Below are positions 1 to 8,455 of a DNA stretch of 64,000 nucleotides, in pieces. Location of the stretch: assembly GCF_017313265.1 (NCBI RefSeq), contig NZ_JAFLQZ010000005.1, positions 231,754-295,753 of the forward strand. The letters are read 5' to 3'. How positions within the stretch are numbered: position 1 is the stretch's first letter; the number at the start of each line of letters is the position of its first letter. The notes below the pieces were generated by a model. It had not been told where the DNA came from. It saw only the letters and a list, made by a program, of their open reading frames with translations, and ran no database searches. Source of the stretch: Hymenobacter telluris. GTDB taxonomy: Bacteria > Bacteroidota > Bacteroidia > Cytophagales > Hymenobacteraceae. Both the position numbers and the translations under genes were made by a program.

Positions 1-339
1 GCCAAAGGCCTGACCCGCGTTGACAAAGCCCCCGATCTGTACATTGCGTACAGCGCCAAGGTAGAAGAGAAGCAGCAGGTTTCGCCGTACTACAACGGCT
101 TGGGCTACCCCTACTATGGGTACGGTTACTACGGCCGCGGTGCCTACACGCCCGTTACGCAGTACAAAGCCGGCACCGTCATCATCGACTTTGTGGATGC
201 CAAGCGCAAGGAGCTAGCTTGGCGTGGCACTGGCCAAGCACAAGTTGATAACCAGAGCATTTCCGAAGAAGAAGTGCACCGCATCGTCAACGGCATTTTG
301 GGCAACTATCCGCCCAACGATGCCAATGCCCGTCGCTAA
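1..339 (+). CDS. DUF4136 domain-containing protein, C-terminal part
   Basis: The reading frame is open from the first base of the window and ends at a TAA at 337-339, so the N-terminus lies outside. The visible 112 residues have the pattern of the C-terminal half of DUF4136 proteins: 'PDLYIAYSAKVEEK', a Tyr/Gly-rich loop, then a beta-strand run 'GTVIIDFVDAKRKELAWRG' and an acidic helix ending in 'ILGNYPP'. Members are usually small envelope lipoproteins of unknown function in Bacteroidota. The lipid-attachment end cannot be seen here. A strong hairpin terminator follows 27 bases after the stop, so this is the last gene of its transcript. The family call is fairly firm; the function is unknown. 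Confidence 0.75.
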   Translation, partial: AKGLTRVDKAPDLYIAYSAKVEEKQQVSPYYNGLGYPYYGYGYYGRGAYTPVTQYKAGTVIIDFVDAKRKELAWRGTGQAQVDNQSISEEEVHRIVNGILGNYPPNDANARR

Positions 340-365
340 GCGCGCTGACAACCATTTATTATCGG

Positions 366-397
366 AAAGCCTCTTCTATTCGAAGAGGCTTTTTTTG
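366..397 (+). terminator. Rho-independent terminator after the DUF4136 gene
   Basis: The arms AAAGCCTCTT and AAGAGGCTTT flank a short loop and are followed by a run of T. It lies between the DUF4136 gene and the next lipoprotein gene on the same strand. Confidence 0.85.
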
Positions 398-408
398 TAC
401 CTTATACT

Positions 409-1059
409 ATGACTTCCATTCCTCGTCCGTACTGGCCTGTTGTTGTACTGCTCTGGCTTGCCAGCCAAGGCCTCACGAGTTGCACCACCGTTGCTGAAAG
501 CGTGTACGGCATGCGCCAGCTTGATGTGGTTGATTACCCACAGGTGCAGGAATACGCCCAGGAGTATGGTGTGGGAGTAGCACCGGGCAAAAGCTTTGCG
601 CTGGATGTCAGCTACTACGAGTTTTTGAAGCGGCAGCCGCTGGCTTTGCAGGAAGTGGCAAAAAACCACGCCCAGCCTTTACAACTGCTGTACTACAACC
701 GGGCCGGCCAGCTTATTTCGTACCATGTGAATTGCTACGCCGGCGGCTTCCCCAACCTCGACTGGAACCCCGATAACCAGTTGGAAGTGTTTCCGCCCGT
801 GTCGCAGGCCCCTACTGATAGTATGCTCTCTTTCACGAAGCTAGCCCCGTTTCTGCGCACCGTGGGCGGCAGCCGTGTGCAAGCCATGGAGTCACTGGCC
901 GATTACACGGTGGTGGTATTCTGGAGCCACCGTATGGGCCGCCAAAGCCGCCGGCTGCTAGCTGCCGCCCAGAAAAACCTGGAACGCGCGCCCGCCGGCC
1001 AGAAAACATACATAATGTATGTCAACAACGACGCTTACTTGAAACACTTAGGGATGTAG
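409..1059 (+). CDS. Lipoprotein with a thioredoxin-like C-terminal half lacking catalytic cysteines
   Basis: 216 residues. The N-terminus has a hydrophobic stretch (about residues 10-22) ending in the lipobox-like GLTSC, so Cys25 is the probable lipid anchor. Residues 60-130 carry several aromatic-rich strands. Near residues 167-195 the run 'YTVVVFWSHRMGRQSRR' resembles the beta-strand and active-site helix of thioredoxin-like proteins (VVVFWxxWCGPC), and 'KTYIMYVNND' could be the next strand, but no CxxC is present. I infer a redox-inactive thioredoxin-like fold; this is suggestive only. It is a single gene with a terminator on each side. No specific function can be assigned. Confidence 0.6.
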   Translation: MTSIPRPYWPVVVLLWLASQGLTSCTTVAESVYGMRQLDVVDYPQVQEYAQEYGVGVAPGKSFALDVSYYEFLKRQPLALQEVAKNHAQPLQLLYYNRAGQLISYHVNCYAGGFPNLDWNPDNQLEVFPPVSQAPTDSMLSFTKLAPFLRTVGGSRVQAMESLADYTVVVFWSHRMGRQSRRLLAAAQKNLERAPAGQKTYIMYVNNDAYLKHLGM

Positions 1060-1073
1060 CAAACCCATTTAGC

Positions 1074-1109
1074 AAAAAAGCCAGCCCTTGTATAAGAGCT
1101 GGCTTTTTC
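1074..1109. terminator. Bidirectional terminator between convergent genes
   Basis: A-run, AAGCCAGC, loop, GCTGGCTT, T-run. It lies between the 3' ends of the plus-strand lipoprotein gene and the minus-strand lipA, and has A/T tracts on both sides, so it can serve both. Confidence 0.8.
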
Positions 1110-1138
1110 ACTGAATACACTATGTCTACTCCAAAATT

Positions 1139-2044
1139 CTAGATGGGCACGTTTACGTGGCGTTCGGCGTGGTAGCTGCTCCGTACGAGTGGGCCGCTTT
1201 CCACGTATTTCAAGCCCCGGGCCAAGCCTTCTTCGCGGTAATGCGCGAACAGGTCGGGGTGGATGAACTCAGCTACTTCGAGGTGGCGCTTGGTGGGTTG
1301 CAGGTACTGGCCCAAGGTCAGAATGTCGAGGCCGTGGGCTACTAGGTCGTCCATGGCCTTGTACATCTCGTCTTTGGTTTCGCCCAGGCCCAGCATAATG
1401 CCCGACTTGGTGCGCTTGCCAGCATCCTTGGTACGGCGGATTTGCTCCAGGCTCCGGTCGTATTTGGCTTGCGGGCGCACGAGGCGGTAGAGGCTACCTA
1501 CAGTCTCTACGTTGTGCGACACCACTTCCTGCCCGCCGGCAATCATTAGGTCCAACGCTTCCCAGTTGGCTTTCACGTCGGGAATCAGGGTTTCGATGGT
1601 AGTTTCGGGGGAAAGTTGCTTGATACGAACCACGGTTTCGTGCCAGATGCTGGCGCCCCGGTCCTTCAGCTCGTCGCGGTTGACGCTGGTAATAACGGCG
1701 TGCTTCACGCCCATCAGCTGAATGGCTTCGGCTACGCGGCGCGGCTCATCGGTATCGTACTCGGTGGGGCGGCCGGTGGCCACGGCGCAGAACGAACACG
1801 AGCGGGTGCACACGTTGCCCAAAATCATGAAGGTAGCCGTGCCGGCGCCCCAGCACTCCCCCATGTTGGGGCAGTTGCCGCTTTCACAGATGGTATGAAG
1901 CTTATGCTCATCCACGAGGCGGCGCACGGCCGCATACTCGGGGCCGACGGGGAGCTTCACGCGCAACCAATCGGGTTTGCGGGCCTTAGCAGGCGCAGGT
2001 GGGGCCGGCTGGATTATGGGCAAAGTCAACAACAGATCATCCAT
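1139..2044 (-). CDS. lipA: Lipoyl synthase (radical SAM)
   Basis: 301 residues from the chosen start. LipA inserts two sulfur atoms into octanoyl groups on lipoyl domains, the last step of lipoate synthesis. Both iron-sulfur motifs are visible: auxiliary cluster Cys53, Cys58, Cys64 ([12 protein letters not shown]) and radical-SAM cluster Cys79-x3-Cys83-x2-Cys86 (CTRSCSFC). The C-terminal RSSYHA holds the serine that ligates the auxiliary cluster. The frame stays open 49 codons upstream, but that extension has no LipA character. A TACCTTTG -7 box at 2049-2056 sits only 4 bases before the chosen ATG, so the mRNA is probably almost leaderless. Its product would modify the E2 partners of dehydrogenases such as the E1 fusion nearby. 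Confidence 0.95.
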   Translation of the reverse strand: MDDLLLTLPIIQPAPPAPAKARKPDWLRVKLPVGPEYAAVRRLVDEHKLHTICESGNCPNMGECWGAGTATFMILGNVCTRSCSFCAVATGRPTEYDTDEPRRVAEAIQLMGVKHAVITSVNRDELKDRGASIWHETVVRIKQLSPETTIETLIPDVKANWEALDLMIAGGQEVVSHNVETVGSLYRLVRPQAKYDRSLEQIRRTKDAGKRTKSGIMLGLGETKDEMYKAMDDLVAHGLDILTLGQYLQPTKRHLEVAEFIHPDLFAHYREEGLARGLKYVESGPLVRSSYHAERHVNVPI

Positions 2045-2048
2045 AACA

Positions 2049-2056
2049 CAAAGGTA
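2049..2056 (-). promoter_or_regulatory. -7 box (TACCTTTG) of lipA
   Basis: A perfect match to the Bacteroidota -7 consensus TAnnTTTG, read on the minus strand. It ends 4 bases before the lipA ATG. Its position decides the start codon and implies a very short leader. Confidence 0.6.
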
Positions 2057-2229
2057 CAGTAGAACGCAGAAGTAAGCGCTTATAAACGAAACTGAAATGT
2101 GGCCTGTAACGTAGGCGCGCTCCGGTAGGCTCCTTATAAGAAACGAGAGGTAAGAATTGTTCCAACGGGTGCTTTCGCGCTCCTGAAACAAATCTTACCT
2201 CTCACAGGCAACTTCAAATGGACTGCCGA

Positions 2230-3108
2230 TCAGCTTCTCGACCCCAAATAAATGGTAAGGTACACTGAAGGGTAAAAGCGGTTGTTGATATCCTTATCGG
2301 CTACGCTGGGGGCGCGCAGAATAACTGGGCGCTGGCCGTACATTTCCAGCAGCACGCCCGTTTCAATGCCAGCTACGGCGTCGCGGTAGCGGCCATACTC
2401 GAAGCTGAGGGCGGCTCGCAGATGCCCTCCAATTACTGGCTTTATTTCACTGATGCCCGTAAATAGCGGCCCACGCCCCAACAAATACCGCTGGTCTGCA
2501 TGCAGGGCTGGGTCGTACTTCTCGGTGCGAATGTCTTCGCCGCCGATAGGATTGCCCCGCGAATCCCGCTGCGTATAATCGTAGTAGATGTAGTAAGGCA
2601 TTTCCAGCCCGATGGATGGGCCAACCGAAGCCAGGGCGTTTACTTGCACCCCTGACTCAGCCGCTTTGCGGAATACCACTCGCTGCACCCCAATGGATGG
2701 GCGCACCACGTAAAAGAAATTGGCCTTGTCTTGCACGTAGGTACCTCCGTCGTAGCTGGCTACTCGCTGCTCTTTGCGGTGCTTCACTTCCACTAGTTCA
2801 ATGGACCAGTAGCGCGACCAGCTTTCCGTTAGGACGCGCGTAGACCGCAACGAAAGACCGCCAATAAGGCCGCCCCGCGTGTTGAAATTGAGGCCATACA
2901 CGAACTCCTTGCGGTACGAAGGATCATCGTTGGGCGAAGAAGACGAACCTTGAGCCTGAGCCGCAGAGCTGGTCAGTACAGCCAATAGTCCGGTCAGAGA
3001 AAGTAGATGTCGCAAGGGGAACGGAGGGGCTAATGTGGGCGGGCAAACAGAACTGAACGGTAGACCTGAGCCTACCCTATCGAAAGTACGTAAATTTACG
3101 GGCATCAT
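2230..3108 (-). CDS. Secreted or outer-membrane protein of unknown function
   Basis: 292 residues. A signal-peptide-like core 'LLSLTGLLAVLTSSAAQAQ' lies at about residues 35-53, rather far in, so the true start may be downstream of the first ATG; a near-consensus -7 box (TACTTTCG, 3081-3088) inside the first codons supports this. The mature part alternates hydrophobic and polar residues with many aromatics ('GGLIGGLSLRSTRVL', 'PVIGGHLRAALSFEYGRY') and ends in 'YPSVYLTIYLGSRS', which fits a small outer-membrane beta-barrel. I do not recognise the family. It is divergent from the OsmC gene. Confidence 0.55.
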   Translation of the reverse strand: MMPVNLRTFDRVGSGLPFSSVCPPTLAPPFPLRHLLSLTGLLAVLTSSAAQAQGSSSSPNDDPSYRKEFVYGLNFNTRGGLIGGLSLRSTRVLTESWSRYWSIELVEVKHRKEQRVASYDGGTYVQDKANFFYVVRPSIGVQRVVFRKAAESGVQVNALASVGPSIGLEMPYYIYYDYTQRDSRGNPIGGEDIRTEKYDPALHADQRYLLGRGPLFTGISEIKPVIGGHLRAALSFEYGRYRDAVAGIETGVLLEMYGQRPVILRAPSVADKDINNRFYPSVYLTIYLGSRS

Positions 3109-3135
3109 CTTGTTACCTAGCTTACTTCCTTGAAT

Positions 3136-3543
3136 ATGAACACTGCCACCGCCCGCTACGCCGGTAATTTACGTACCGAAGCCACGCACACTGCCTCCGG
3201 CAACACCATCCTCACCGACGCACCCGTCGATAACCACGGCCGGGGCGAAGCTTTTTCGCCGACCGATTTGGTAAGTGCCGCTCTGGGAAGCTGCATGATG
3301 ACCATTATGGGTATTGTGGCCGAACGCCTCAATGTTGATTTGACCAATGCAACGTATGACGTTACGAAACACATGGCCGCTGAGCCCCGGCGTATCCGGC
3401 AGATTGACGTGCAATTTCAGCTGCCCGCTACGCTTAGCTCCAAAGAACGGGCAACCCTGGAAAATGCTGCTCGTACCTGCCCGGTGGCTCTGAGTCTCAA
3501 CCCTGAAATCCGGCAGGAGGTTCAGTTCGAATACGTAGGTTAA
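3136..3543 (+). CDS. OsmC/Ohr family protein
   Basis: 135 residues. OsmC-family enzymes are thiol peroxidases that reduce organic hydroperoxides. The two redox cysteines are present: Cys53 in 'LGSCMMT' and Cys115 in 'ARTCPVALSL', with the family pattern 'TDLVSAALGSC'. The N-terminus (ARYAGNLRTEATH) fits the YhfA-like OsmC branch. A TTG lies two codons upstream, but the ATG at 3136 is preferred. The gene stands alone between a divergent membrane-protein gene and a long terminator. Confidence 0.9.
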   Translation: MNTATARYAGNLRTEATHTASGNTILTDAPVDNHGRGEAFSPTDLVSAALGSCMMTIMGIVAERLNVDLTNATYDVTKHMAAEPRRIRQIDVQFQLPATLSSKERATLENAARTCPVALSLNPEIRQEVQFEYVG

Positions 3544-3561
3544 GTAAATGAGTTGAAGGGC

Positions 3562-3624
3562 AATAGCCCGCTCTAAACCAAATGTGCCGGCCAAGGCCGA
3601 CCAGCTGGTTTAGAGCGGGCTATT
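3562..3624. terminator. Long bidirectional terminator
   Basis: A 19-bp perfect stem (AATAGCCCGCTCTAAACCA and its complement) closes a GC-rich loop. It lies between the convergent OsmC and YtxJ genes. Confidence 0.8.
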
Positions 3625-3655
3625 TGTATGGGTAGGACGCGCTTTTCGCCGGAAA

Positions 3656-3997
3656 TTAGCCTACTGCGTTTTTCACGTCGCTCAGCCGGATGCCCATGTG
3701 CGAAGCATTGTACTGGCACTCACCATCACGAATGAGCAGCAACTGCGGCGACTCGTGCTGCACGCCAAACTGCTGGGCAATTTCCGATGATATCGGCCGA
3801 AAACGGAGCAAATCGAGGTAGTAGAGCTTGGTATCAGCGAGGCCGGCATCGGCCCACTGCCGCTCGATTTTGCCTTTGGCAGCGGCGCTAATGGAGCAGC
3901 TCGTGCTGTGCTTGAAAATAAGCACCGGCTGCTCGTGCGATTCGCGTACAATTTCCTGTAGCTGCTCGGGTTGGGTTAGGGGTTGCCAGGGGGTCAT
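3656..3997 (-). CDS. ytxJ: Bacillithiol-system monothiol protein YtxJ family
   Basis: 113 residues. The fold is thioredoxin-like with a single active cysteine, Cys34 in 'FKHSTSCSIS', then a helix and 'TKLYYLDLLRFRPISSEIA' and the cis-Pro region 'HESPQLLLIRDG'. YtxJ proteins are proposed to act in bacillithiol-linked thiol exchange, and several Bacteroidota make bacillithiol. The length is normal for the family. A short direct-repeat tract (GAGTAACTGAGTAGCTGAGTAA, about 4010-4031, read in two overlapping parts) lies upstream of the start. Confidence 0.85.
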   Translation of the reverse strand: MTPWQPLTQPEQLQEIVRESHEQPVLIFKHSTSCSISAAAKGKIERQWADAGLADTKLYYLDLLRFRPISSEIAQQFGVQHESPQLLLIRDGECQYNASHMGIRLSDVKNAVG

Positions 3998-4065
3998 GGG
4001 GAAAGTAATTGAGTAACTGAGTAGCTGAGTAAGGCTTGCGCAGTACGCCGCCAGCCTTCCGAGTG

Positions 4066-4368
4066 CTATTCTTTTTTCTTTTTACGAAGACGCAGATTGA
4101 CGGTGCTAGGTTCACTTACGCGCGCCGCACCGGTATTGTCGAACCGGTAATTTTCCCGGCCATCGTTAGGTTGCTCTTGCCGGCCCCCACCGCCCTGCTT
4201 AAGGTCGGATTTCTCTACGTCGAGGTGCGAGTCTTTGTAGGGCGCTGGGTACTTGCGGGCGTCGCGCAGGGCACGGCGGTTGGCCGCCCGCTGATTAACC
4301 TCAGCCGTTTGAGCGAAGGCCGCGCTGCCACTCAGCGCTAGTACCAGAAATAAAGGGAAAGCGCGCAT
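4066..4368 (-). CDS. Small secreted basic protein, unknown
   Basis: 100 residues with a clear signal peptide ending AFAQ (about residues 1-20). The mature part is very polar, rich in Arg, Asn and Asp, and ends in 'NLRLRKKKKE'. No enzyme motif is seen. It resembles other short secreted basic proteins in this window in general style but shares no clear motif with them. Confidence 0.6.
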   Translation of the reverse strand: MRAFPLFLVLALSGSAAFAQTAEVNQRAANRRALRDARKYPAPYKDSHLDVEKSDLKQGGGGRQEQPNDGRENYRFDNTGAARVSEPSTVNLRLRKKKKE

Positions 4369-4486
4369 TGGATGGGAATAGAGAAGGAAGAGACAAAAGA
4401 ACGATACACTACTATTTGCTCCGCAGGCAAAAATCTATCCAACTAGAAGCTGCCACTTATAACAGAACCTATTTGCTTCCAGCTTC

Positions 4487-4792
4487 TTAGAATGGCAGTA
4501 CAATACCCAGAAACTTACGCTGCCCTACTTTATGCGTACGACGGCGCCGCTCGTACTTTGGTTTCTTAAGCAAACCGTCTTTGCCATAGCTGTTCTTTTG
4601 CGGCTTCACCTCCACAGGTTCCGCGCTGGCGGCACTGCCGTCGGCGTTGGCATCATCCGAGCCTTTGGCGGCTTTTTTTACTTTGGGCTGCGGGGGTCCT
4701 TTGGGGCTAGGCAGTGCATAGCGGTGGCAGCCCGCCTCTGTGAGCAATAACAGGCTGCTAACCAACAGAATAAATAAGCTTCTCGTCTTCAT
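4487..4792 (-). CDS. Small lipoprotein, unknown
   Basis: 101 residues. The signal peptide ends in the lipobox TEAGC, giving a lipidated Cys21. The body is Lys/Pro/Ala-rich and low in complexity, ending in an Arg-rich stretch 'KYERRRRTHK' and a hydrophobic tail 'FLGIVLPF'. No family is recognised. It is on the same strand as the preceding small secreted gene and downstream of the E1 fusion gene. Confidence 0.6.
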   Translation of the reverse strand: MKTRSLFILLVSSLLLLTEAGCHRYALPSPKGPPQPKVKKAAKGSDDANADGSAASAEPVEVKPQKNSYGKDGLLKKPKYERRRRTHKVGQRKFLGIVLPF

Positions 4793-4887
4793 GATGCGCG
4801 GTGCATTGTTCCCTGATATGCTTCCTAAACCACCTATGTACTGCGGGCCAACTTAACAAAGCGCGGCGGCTACCTCAGCGTTATAAA

Positions 4888-6879
4888 CTAATAATTCAGT
4901 AACCGGTCCACGGCTTCGCGTAGGCGCTGCTGGGGCAAGAACTGCTTTTCTAGGTTGGGGGAGAAGGGAATAGCAGTGTCAAGGGAGCCTACGCGCTGGA
5001 TGGGGGCATCGAGGTGCTCGAAGCAATGCTCGGCAATCCAGGCTCCGATTTCGCCACCGAGGCCGCCCGTGAGGGTGTCTTCGTGCAGCAGCAGCACCCG
5101 GCCGTTCTTGTTCACGGTTTCGCGCACGGCGTCCTGGTCCCAAGGCAGCAGGGTGCGCAAGTCCAGAATATCGGCATCGAGGTTTAGTTCGTCGGCTAGG
5201 GCCAGGGCCCAGTGCACGCCCGCCCCGTAGGTGATGATGCTGATGGTTTCGCCCTGCCGCACGAGGGCCGCTTTGCCAATAGGCGTGGTGTAGTACGCAT
5301 CGGGCACCGGCGCCGACACGCTACGGTACAGCAATTTATGCTCGAAGTACAATACCGGGTTTGGGTCTTCGAAGGCGGCGCAAAGCAGGCCTTTGGCATC
5401 GTGGGGGTTGCTGGGGTACACCACTTTCAGGCCGGGCGTGTGCGTGAACCAAGCCTCGTTGCTTTGCGAGTGAAACGGGCCAGCCGCCGTGCCCGCGCCG
5501 GTGGGCATGCGCACCACCACGTCGGAATTCTGGCCCCAGCGGTAATGGCTTTTGGCGAGGTTGTTTACAATCTGGTTGAAGCCGCAGGTTACGAAATCGG
5601 CAAACTGCATTTCTACCATGGCCTTCTTGCCCTTAATACTCAGCCCCAAGCCCGCGCCCACAATGGCTGATTCGCAGAGCGGCGTGTTGCGTACCCGCGC
5701 TTTGCCAAACTGCGCCATAAAGCCCTCGGTAATCTTGAACACCCCGCCATAATCGGCAATATCCTGGCCCATCAGCACTAGCTCGGGGTAACGCTCCATG
5801 CTCTGCCGCAGCCCGTCGGAAATGGCATCCACGTAGCGTTTATCGGAAGTGCTTAGTGCCTCGTGCTTCGTGCTTAGGTCGTGCTCAGCACTAGGTACAA
5901 ACGGGGCGTACATGTCGGCTACTTCTTCCTGCACGTCGGCTGTGGGCATGGGCACCGCGTCGGCTACGCGCAGGCCTTCCTCGATTTCGCGCTTGATGGT
6001 TTCGCGGAAGCGCATGCGGGCTTCTTCGTCCAGAATACCTTCGGCGAGCAGCCACTTCTCGTAGGTTTCCACCGGGTCTTTCTGGGCCCACTCCTCAAAC
6101 AGCTCCTGCGGTACATACTTGGTGCCGCTGGCCTCTTCGTGCCCGCGCATCCGAAACGTGAGAGCCTCCAGCAGCACCGGACGCGGGTTGCGGCGCAGGT
6201 CTTCGGCCAGCCGGGTTACGGTGTCGTACACTTCCAGCACGTTGTTGCCGTCGATTTGCAGGGCCTCCATGCCGTAGGCGGGGCCTTTATCAATGAAGTA
6301 GTTGCAGCGGAACTGCTCCCGGCTGGGAGTGCTCAGGCCGTAGCCGTTGTTTTCGATGATGAAGATAACCGGCAGCTGCCACACCGCGGCCACGTTCAGG
6401 GCCTCGTGAAAGTCGCCTTCACTGGCGCCGCCGTCGCCGGAGTACGTTACGGTTACTTTCTGGCGATTATCCAGCAAATCGGCCAGCGCAATACCATCGG
6501 CCACGGCCAGCTGGGGGCCGAGGTGCGAAATCATGCCCACAATGTGGTGCTCATTGGTGCCGAAGTGGAAGCTCCGGTCGCGGCCTTTGGTGTAGCCGGT
6601 GGTTTTGCCCTGCCACTGCGCAAACAGCCGGTCGAGGGGCACGTTGCGGCCCGTGAATACGCCCAGGTTGCGGTGCAGCGGCAGAATGTACTCGTCGGGC
6701 TCCAAGGCCAGGGTGCTGCCCACTGAAATAGCCTCCTGCCCAATGCCCGAAAACCATTTGCTTACTTTGCCCTGCCGCAGCAAAATCAGCATTTTTTCCT
6801 CAATCAGGCGCGGCTTCAGCAGGTGCTGGTAGAGGTACAGCAGCGTGTCGTTGGAGTAGTCTTTCCGGTCGAAATGCAT
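4888..6879 (-). CDS. Fused 2-oxoacid dehydrogenase E1 alpha/beta (branched-chain type)
   Basis: 663 residues. E1 decarboxylates a 2-oxoacid with thiamine diphosphate and loads the acyl group on lipoyl-E2. The alpha half (about 1-330) has the ThDP motif Gly148-Asp-Gly150 to Asn177-Asn178 (GDGGASEGDFHEALN ... ENNGYG). The beta half (about 348-663) has 'RYPELVLMGQDIADYGG' and 'PLCESAIVGAGLGLS'. Such fusions are common in Bacteroidota and usually annotated as 2-oxoisovalerate dehydrogenase. The linker 331-347 (AEHDLSTKHEALSTSDK) is encoded by a copy of the GCACTAAGCAC repeat family found elsewhere in the window. The frame is open to 6948, but the ATG at 6879 fits the family. Two -7 boxes lie upstream, at 6911-6918 and 6996-7003. 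Confidence 0.9.
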   Translation of the reverse strand: MHFDRKDYSNDTLLYLYQHLLKPRLIEEKMLILLRQGKVSKWFSGIGQEAISVGSTLALEPDEYILPLHRNLGVFTGRNVPLDRLFAQWQGKTTGYTKGRDRSFHFGTNEHHIVGMISHLGPQLAVADGIALADLLDNRQKVTVTYSGDGGASEGDFHEALNVAAVWQLPVIFIIENNGYGLSTPSREQFRCNYFIDKGPAYGMEALQIDGNNVLEVYDTVTRLAEDLRRNPRPVLLEALTFRMRGHEEASGTKYVPQELFEEWAQKDPVETYEKWLLAEGILDEEARMRFRETIKREIEEGLRVADAVPMPTADVQEEVADMYAPFVPSAEHDLSTKHEALSTSDKRYVDAISDGLRQSMERYPELVLMGQDIADYGGVFKITEGFMAQFGKARVRNTPLCESAIVGAGLGLSIKGKKAMVEMQFADFVTCGFNQIVNNLAKSHYRWGQNSDVVVRMPTGAGTAAGPFHSQSNEAWFTHTPGLKVVYPSNPHDAKGLLCAAFEDPNPVLYFEHKLLYRSVSAPVPDAYYTTPIGKAALVRQGETISIITYGAGVHWALALADELNLDADILDLRTLLPWDQDAVRETVNKNGRVLLLHEDTLTGGLGGEIGAWIAEHCFEHLDAPIQRVGSLDTAIPFSPNLEKQFLPQQRLREAVDRLLNY
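5848..5893. repeat. GCACTAAGCAC-type repeat inside the E1 fusion gene
   Basis: The plus strand reads AGTGCTTAGTGCC...GTGCTTAGGTCGTGC...CAGCACTA. The segment GTGCTTAGGTCGT occurs identically in the intergenic repeat at 35469-35554. Here it is in frame and encodes the inter-domain linker. Confidence 0.75.
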
Positions 6880-6910
6880 GGGGCGGGGCGAGGGGGATGG
6901 TTGTCGGGGC

Positions 6911-6918
6911 CAAAAGTA
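6911..6918 (-). promoter_or_regulatory. -7 box (TACTTTTG) candidate for the E1 fusion
   Basis: A TAnnTTTG match on the minus strand, 31 bases before the chosen ATG. A second match, TACCTTTG, lies at 6996-7003 and could give a longer leader. Confidence 0.45.
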
Positions 6919-7036
6919 ACGGATTGGGCCGTAGGCGGAATAATTCATACCTCTTGATCCGGCGAATGGCAGCGGCTACTGGAAATTAGTATCTTCAAAG
7001 GTACTGGTCTATTTCCACCTACTTATATCTACTGCT

Positions 7037-7687
7037 ATGCATCGTCTATCCTGTCGGCTCTCCGTTGGCGCGCTCCTGCTAGGAGTTCCGGCGGCCCAGG
7101 CCCAAGTTACTGCTTCCGCCACCGACAGCCTGGCCAGTGTAGCTTCGCGCTGGCTGTTTGGCGGGCGGCTAGGCGCGGCCGTATCGTTTTACCGCTCCAA
7201 CGATAACCTGTCGAACGGCAGTAACTCGCACCTCGGGCCGGCGGTGTCGGTGCTGGGCGGGTACTACATACGGCCGCTCCGGGTGTGGCTGGTAGCGGAG
7301 CCGGGGTATGAGCAGCGGCGGCTACCAGAATCCAGTAACAACTATTCGTATCTCACGCTGCCCCTATATGTGCGCACGGGCTTGCCGGCCAACCGGATGC
7401 ACGTATTGCTGGGCGGCGGGCTGGCGGGGCGGCTAGGCCCGGCGCCGGTTCAGCCCGCCTACAACCTTATTGCTTTTCAGACCCGTGACGGGTTTGTGCT
7501 CTTAGGACTAGAAAGTGACTACCTGCACCGCCACCGGCGGGCGGCTGCACTGAGCGTCTGGGCCCGTTACGGCATATCGGCCACGTATAGCACATATAAC
7601 TACGCGCCGAGCGGCAACCGGTACCAGGATGGCGAGGTGAAACAGGTGCTGCTGGGTGTGGCCATTGCACCGTACTGGTATCGGTAG
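7037..7687 (+). CDS. Outer-membrane beta-barrel-like protein, unknown
   Basis: 216 residues. A signal peptide ends at about residue 22 (AAQAQ). The mature part has regularly spaced amphipathic strands with Tyr/Trp girdles ('VWLVAEPGYEQRRL', 'SYLTLPLYVRTGLP', 'VLLGGGLAGRLG') and a final strand 'GVAIAPYWYR', as in PorT-like or OmpW-like barrels of Bacteroidota. No specific family is recognised. It is a single gene, divergent from the E1 fusion. Confidence 0.6.
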   Translation: MHRLSCRLSVGALLLGVPAAQAQVTASATDSLASVASRWLFGGRLGAAVSFYRSNDNLSNGSNSHLGPAVSVLGGYYIRPLRVWLVAEPGYEQRRLPESSNNYSYLTLPLYVRTGLPANRMHVLLGGGLAGRLGPAPVQPAYNLIAFQTRDGFVLLGLESDYLHRHRRAAALSVWARYGISATYSTYNYAPSGNRYQDGEVKQVLLGVAIAPYWYR

Positions 7688-8455
7688 GCGCTACGGAAGG
7701 CCGTAGGGTGCGGGGCTGGTGGGCGGCTTTGCGGCTTACGTACTTGCTGATAGTATACCCGCGGGCCGGCTGACTGCCTTTCGGCCAGGGCAGCAAGTGG
7801 GGCAGTCGTTACTGGTGCTGTTGCTTGTTTTCTCGCACGTTTTTTTGATTGACAAAATTTTCAACAGCTCAGCTTGTCTGCTTTTCTGCCCTAAACCATG
7901 AATGGCAGGCGGGCGGCCTCATGCTTGAAACTCCGGGTGACATCGGCAAAAGCATGCATTACAACCTATTGCATATCAACCCCATATATAAATAATAGAC
8001 AGGCTTGGCAACGCATTGTTGGCTTGCGGTTCAGCCTTCTTGTCCTGGAGTTATTAAGGGTTCCAAATCAGCTATTCGCAGAGAAGTTAAGGGCATTGGC
8101 AACCGGGCTCTTGCTGAAGCCACGTTTATTGATGAGTTTCGGGGTAGCATTGCGGTAAATACTTCCGCTGTACTTTCTTTTTGACAGCTTATCCTATGTT
8201 GTTTTTACCTCTGGCACTGCGTTTTGCGGCGCAGGTACCCAGCCCTTCTGTCGGTTCACCTCTGCGTATGCTGTTAGCCGCTCGGTTACTCCTGTCAGCA
8301 CCTAGCACGCCGTATGCTGGCAGGCCACACCACCAGCGCGTAGTGTAGCTGTCACGCCTCTCCCGCGCCCGTTTGGTGCCATTAGTATCCTTGGCAACCA
8401 TATAGTACCTGCTCTGCCTAGTACCCCTGCCCCCAATTTCCCACCAATTACCCGA
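7688..8455. other. Gene-poor stretch of about 770 bp
   Basis: Short open frames exist (7719-7901, 7898-8158, and minus 8189-8464), but none has recognisable protein character or a convincing start. The middle part (about 7840-8170) is AT-richer than its surroundings. No tRNA, repeat family or terminator was found. It separates the barrel gene from the tandem membrane-protein pair and may be the remnant of a lost gene. Confidence 0.5.

Noticed and set aside
5881..6726. Long open frame on the plus strand opposite the E1 fusion
   Set aside because: The reverse strand of high-GC coding DNA stays open by chance; the E1 protein on the other strand is clear.
7719..8158. Two short plus-strand frames in the gap before the membrane paralogs
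   Set aside because: No start context, no homology that I recognise, low-complexity composition.
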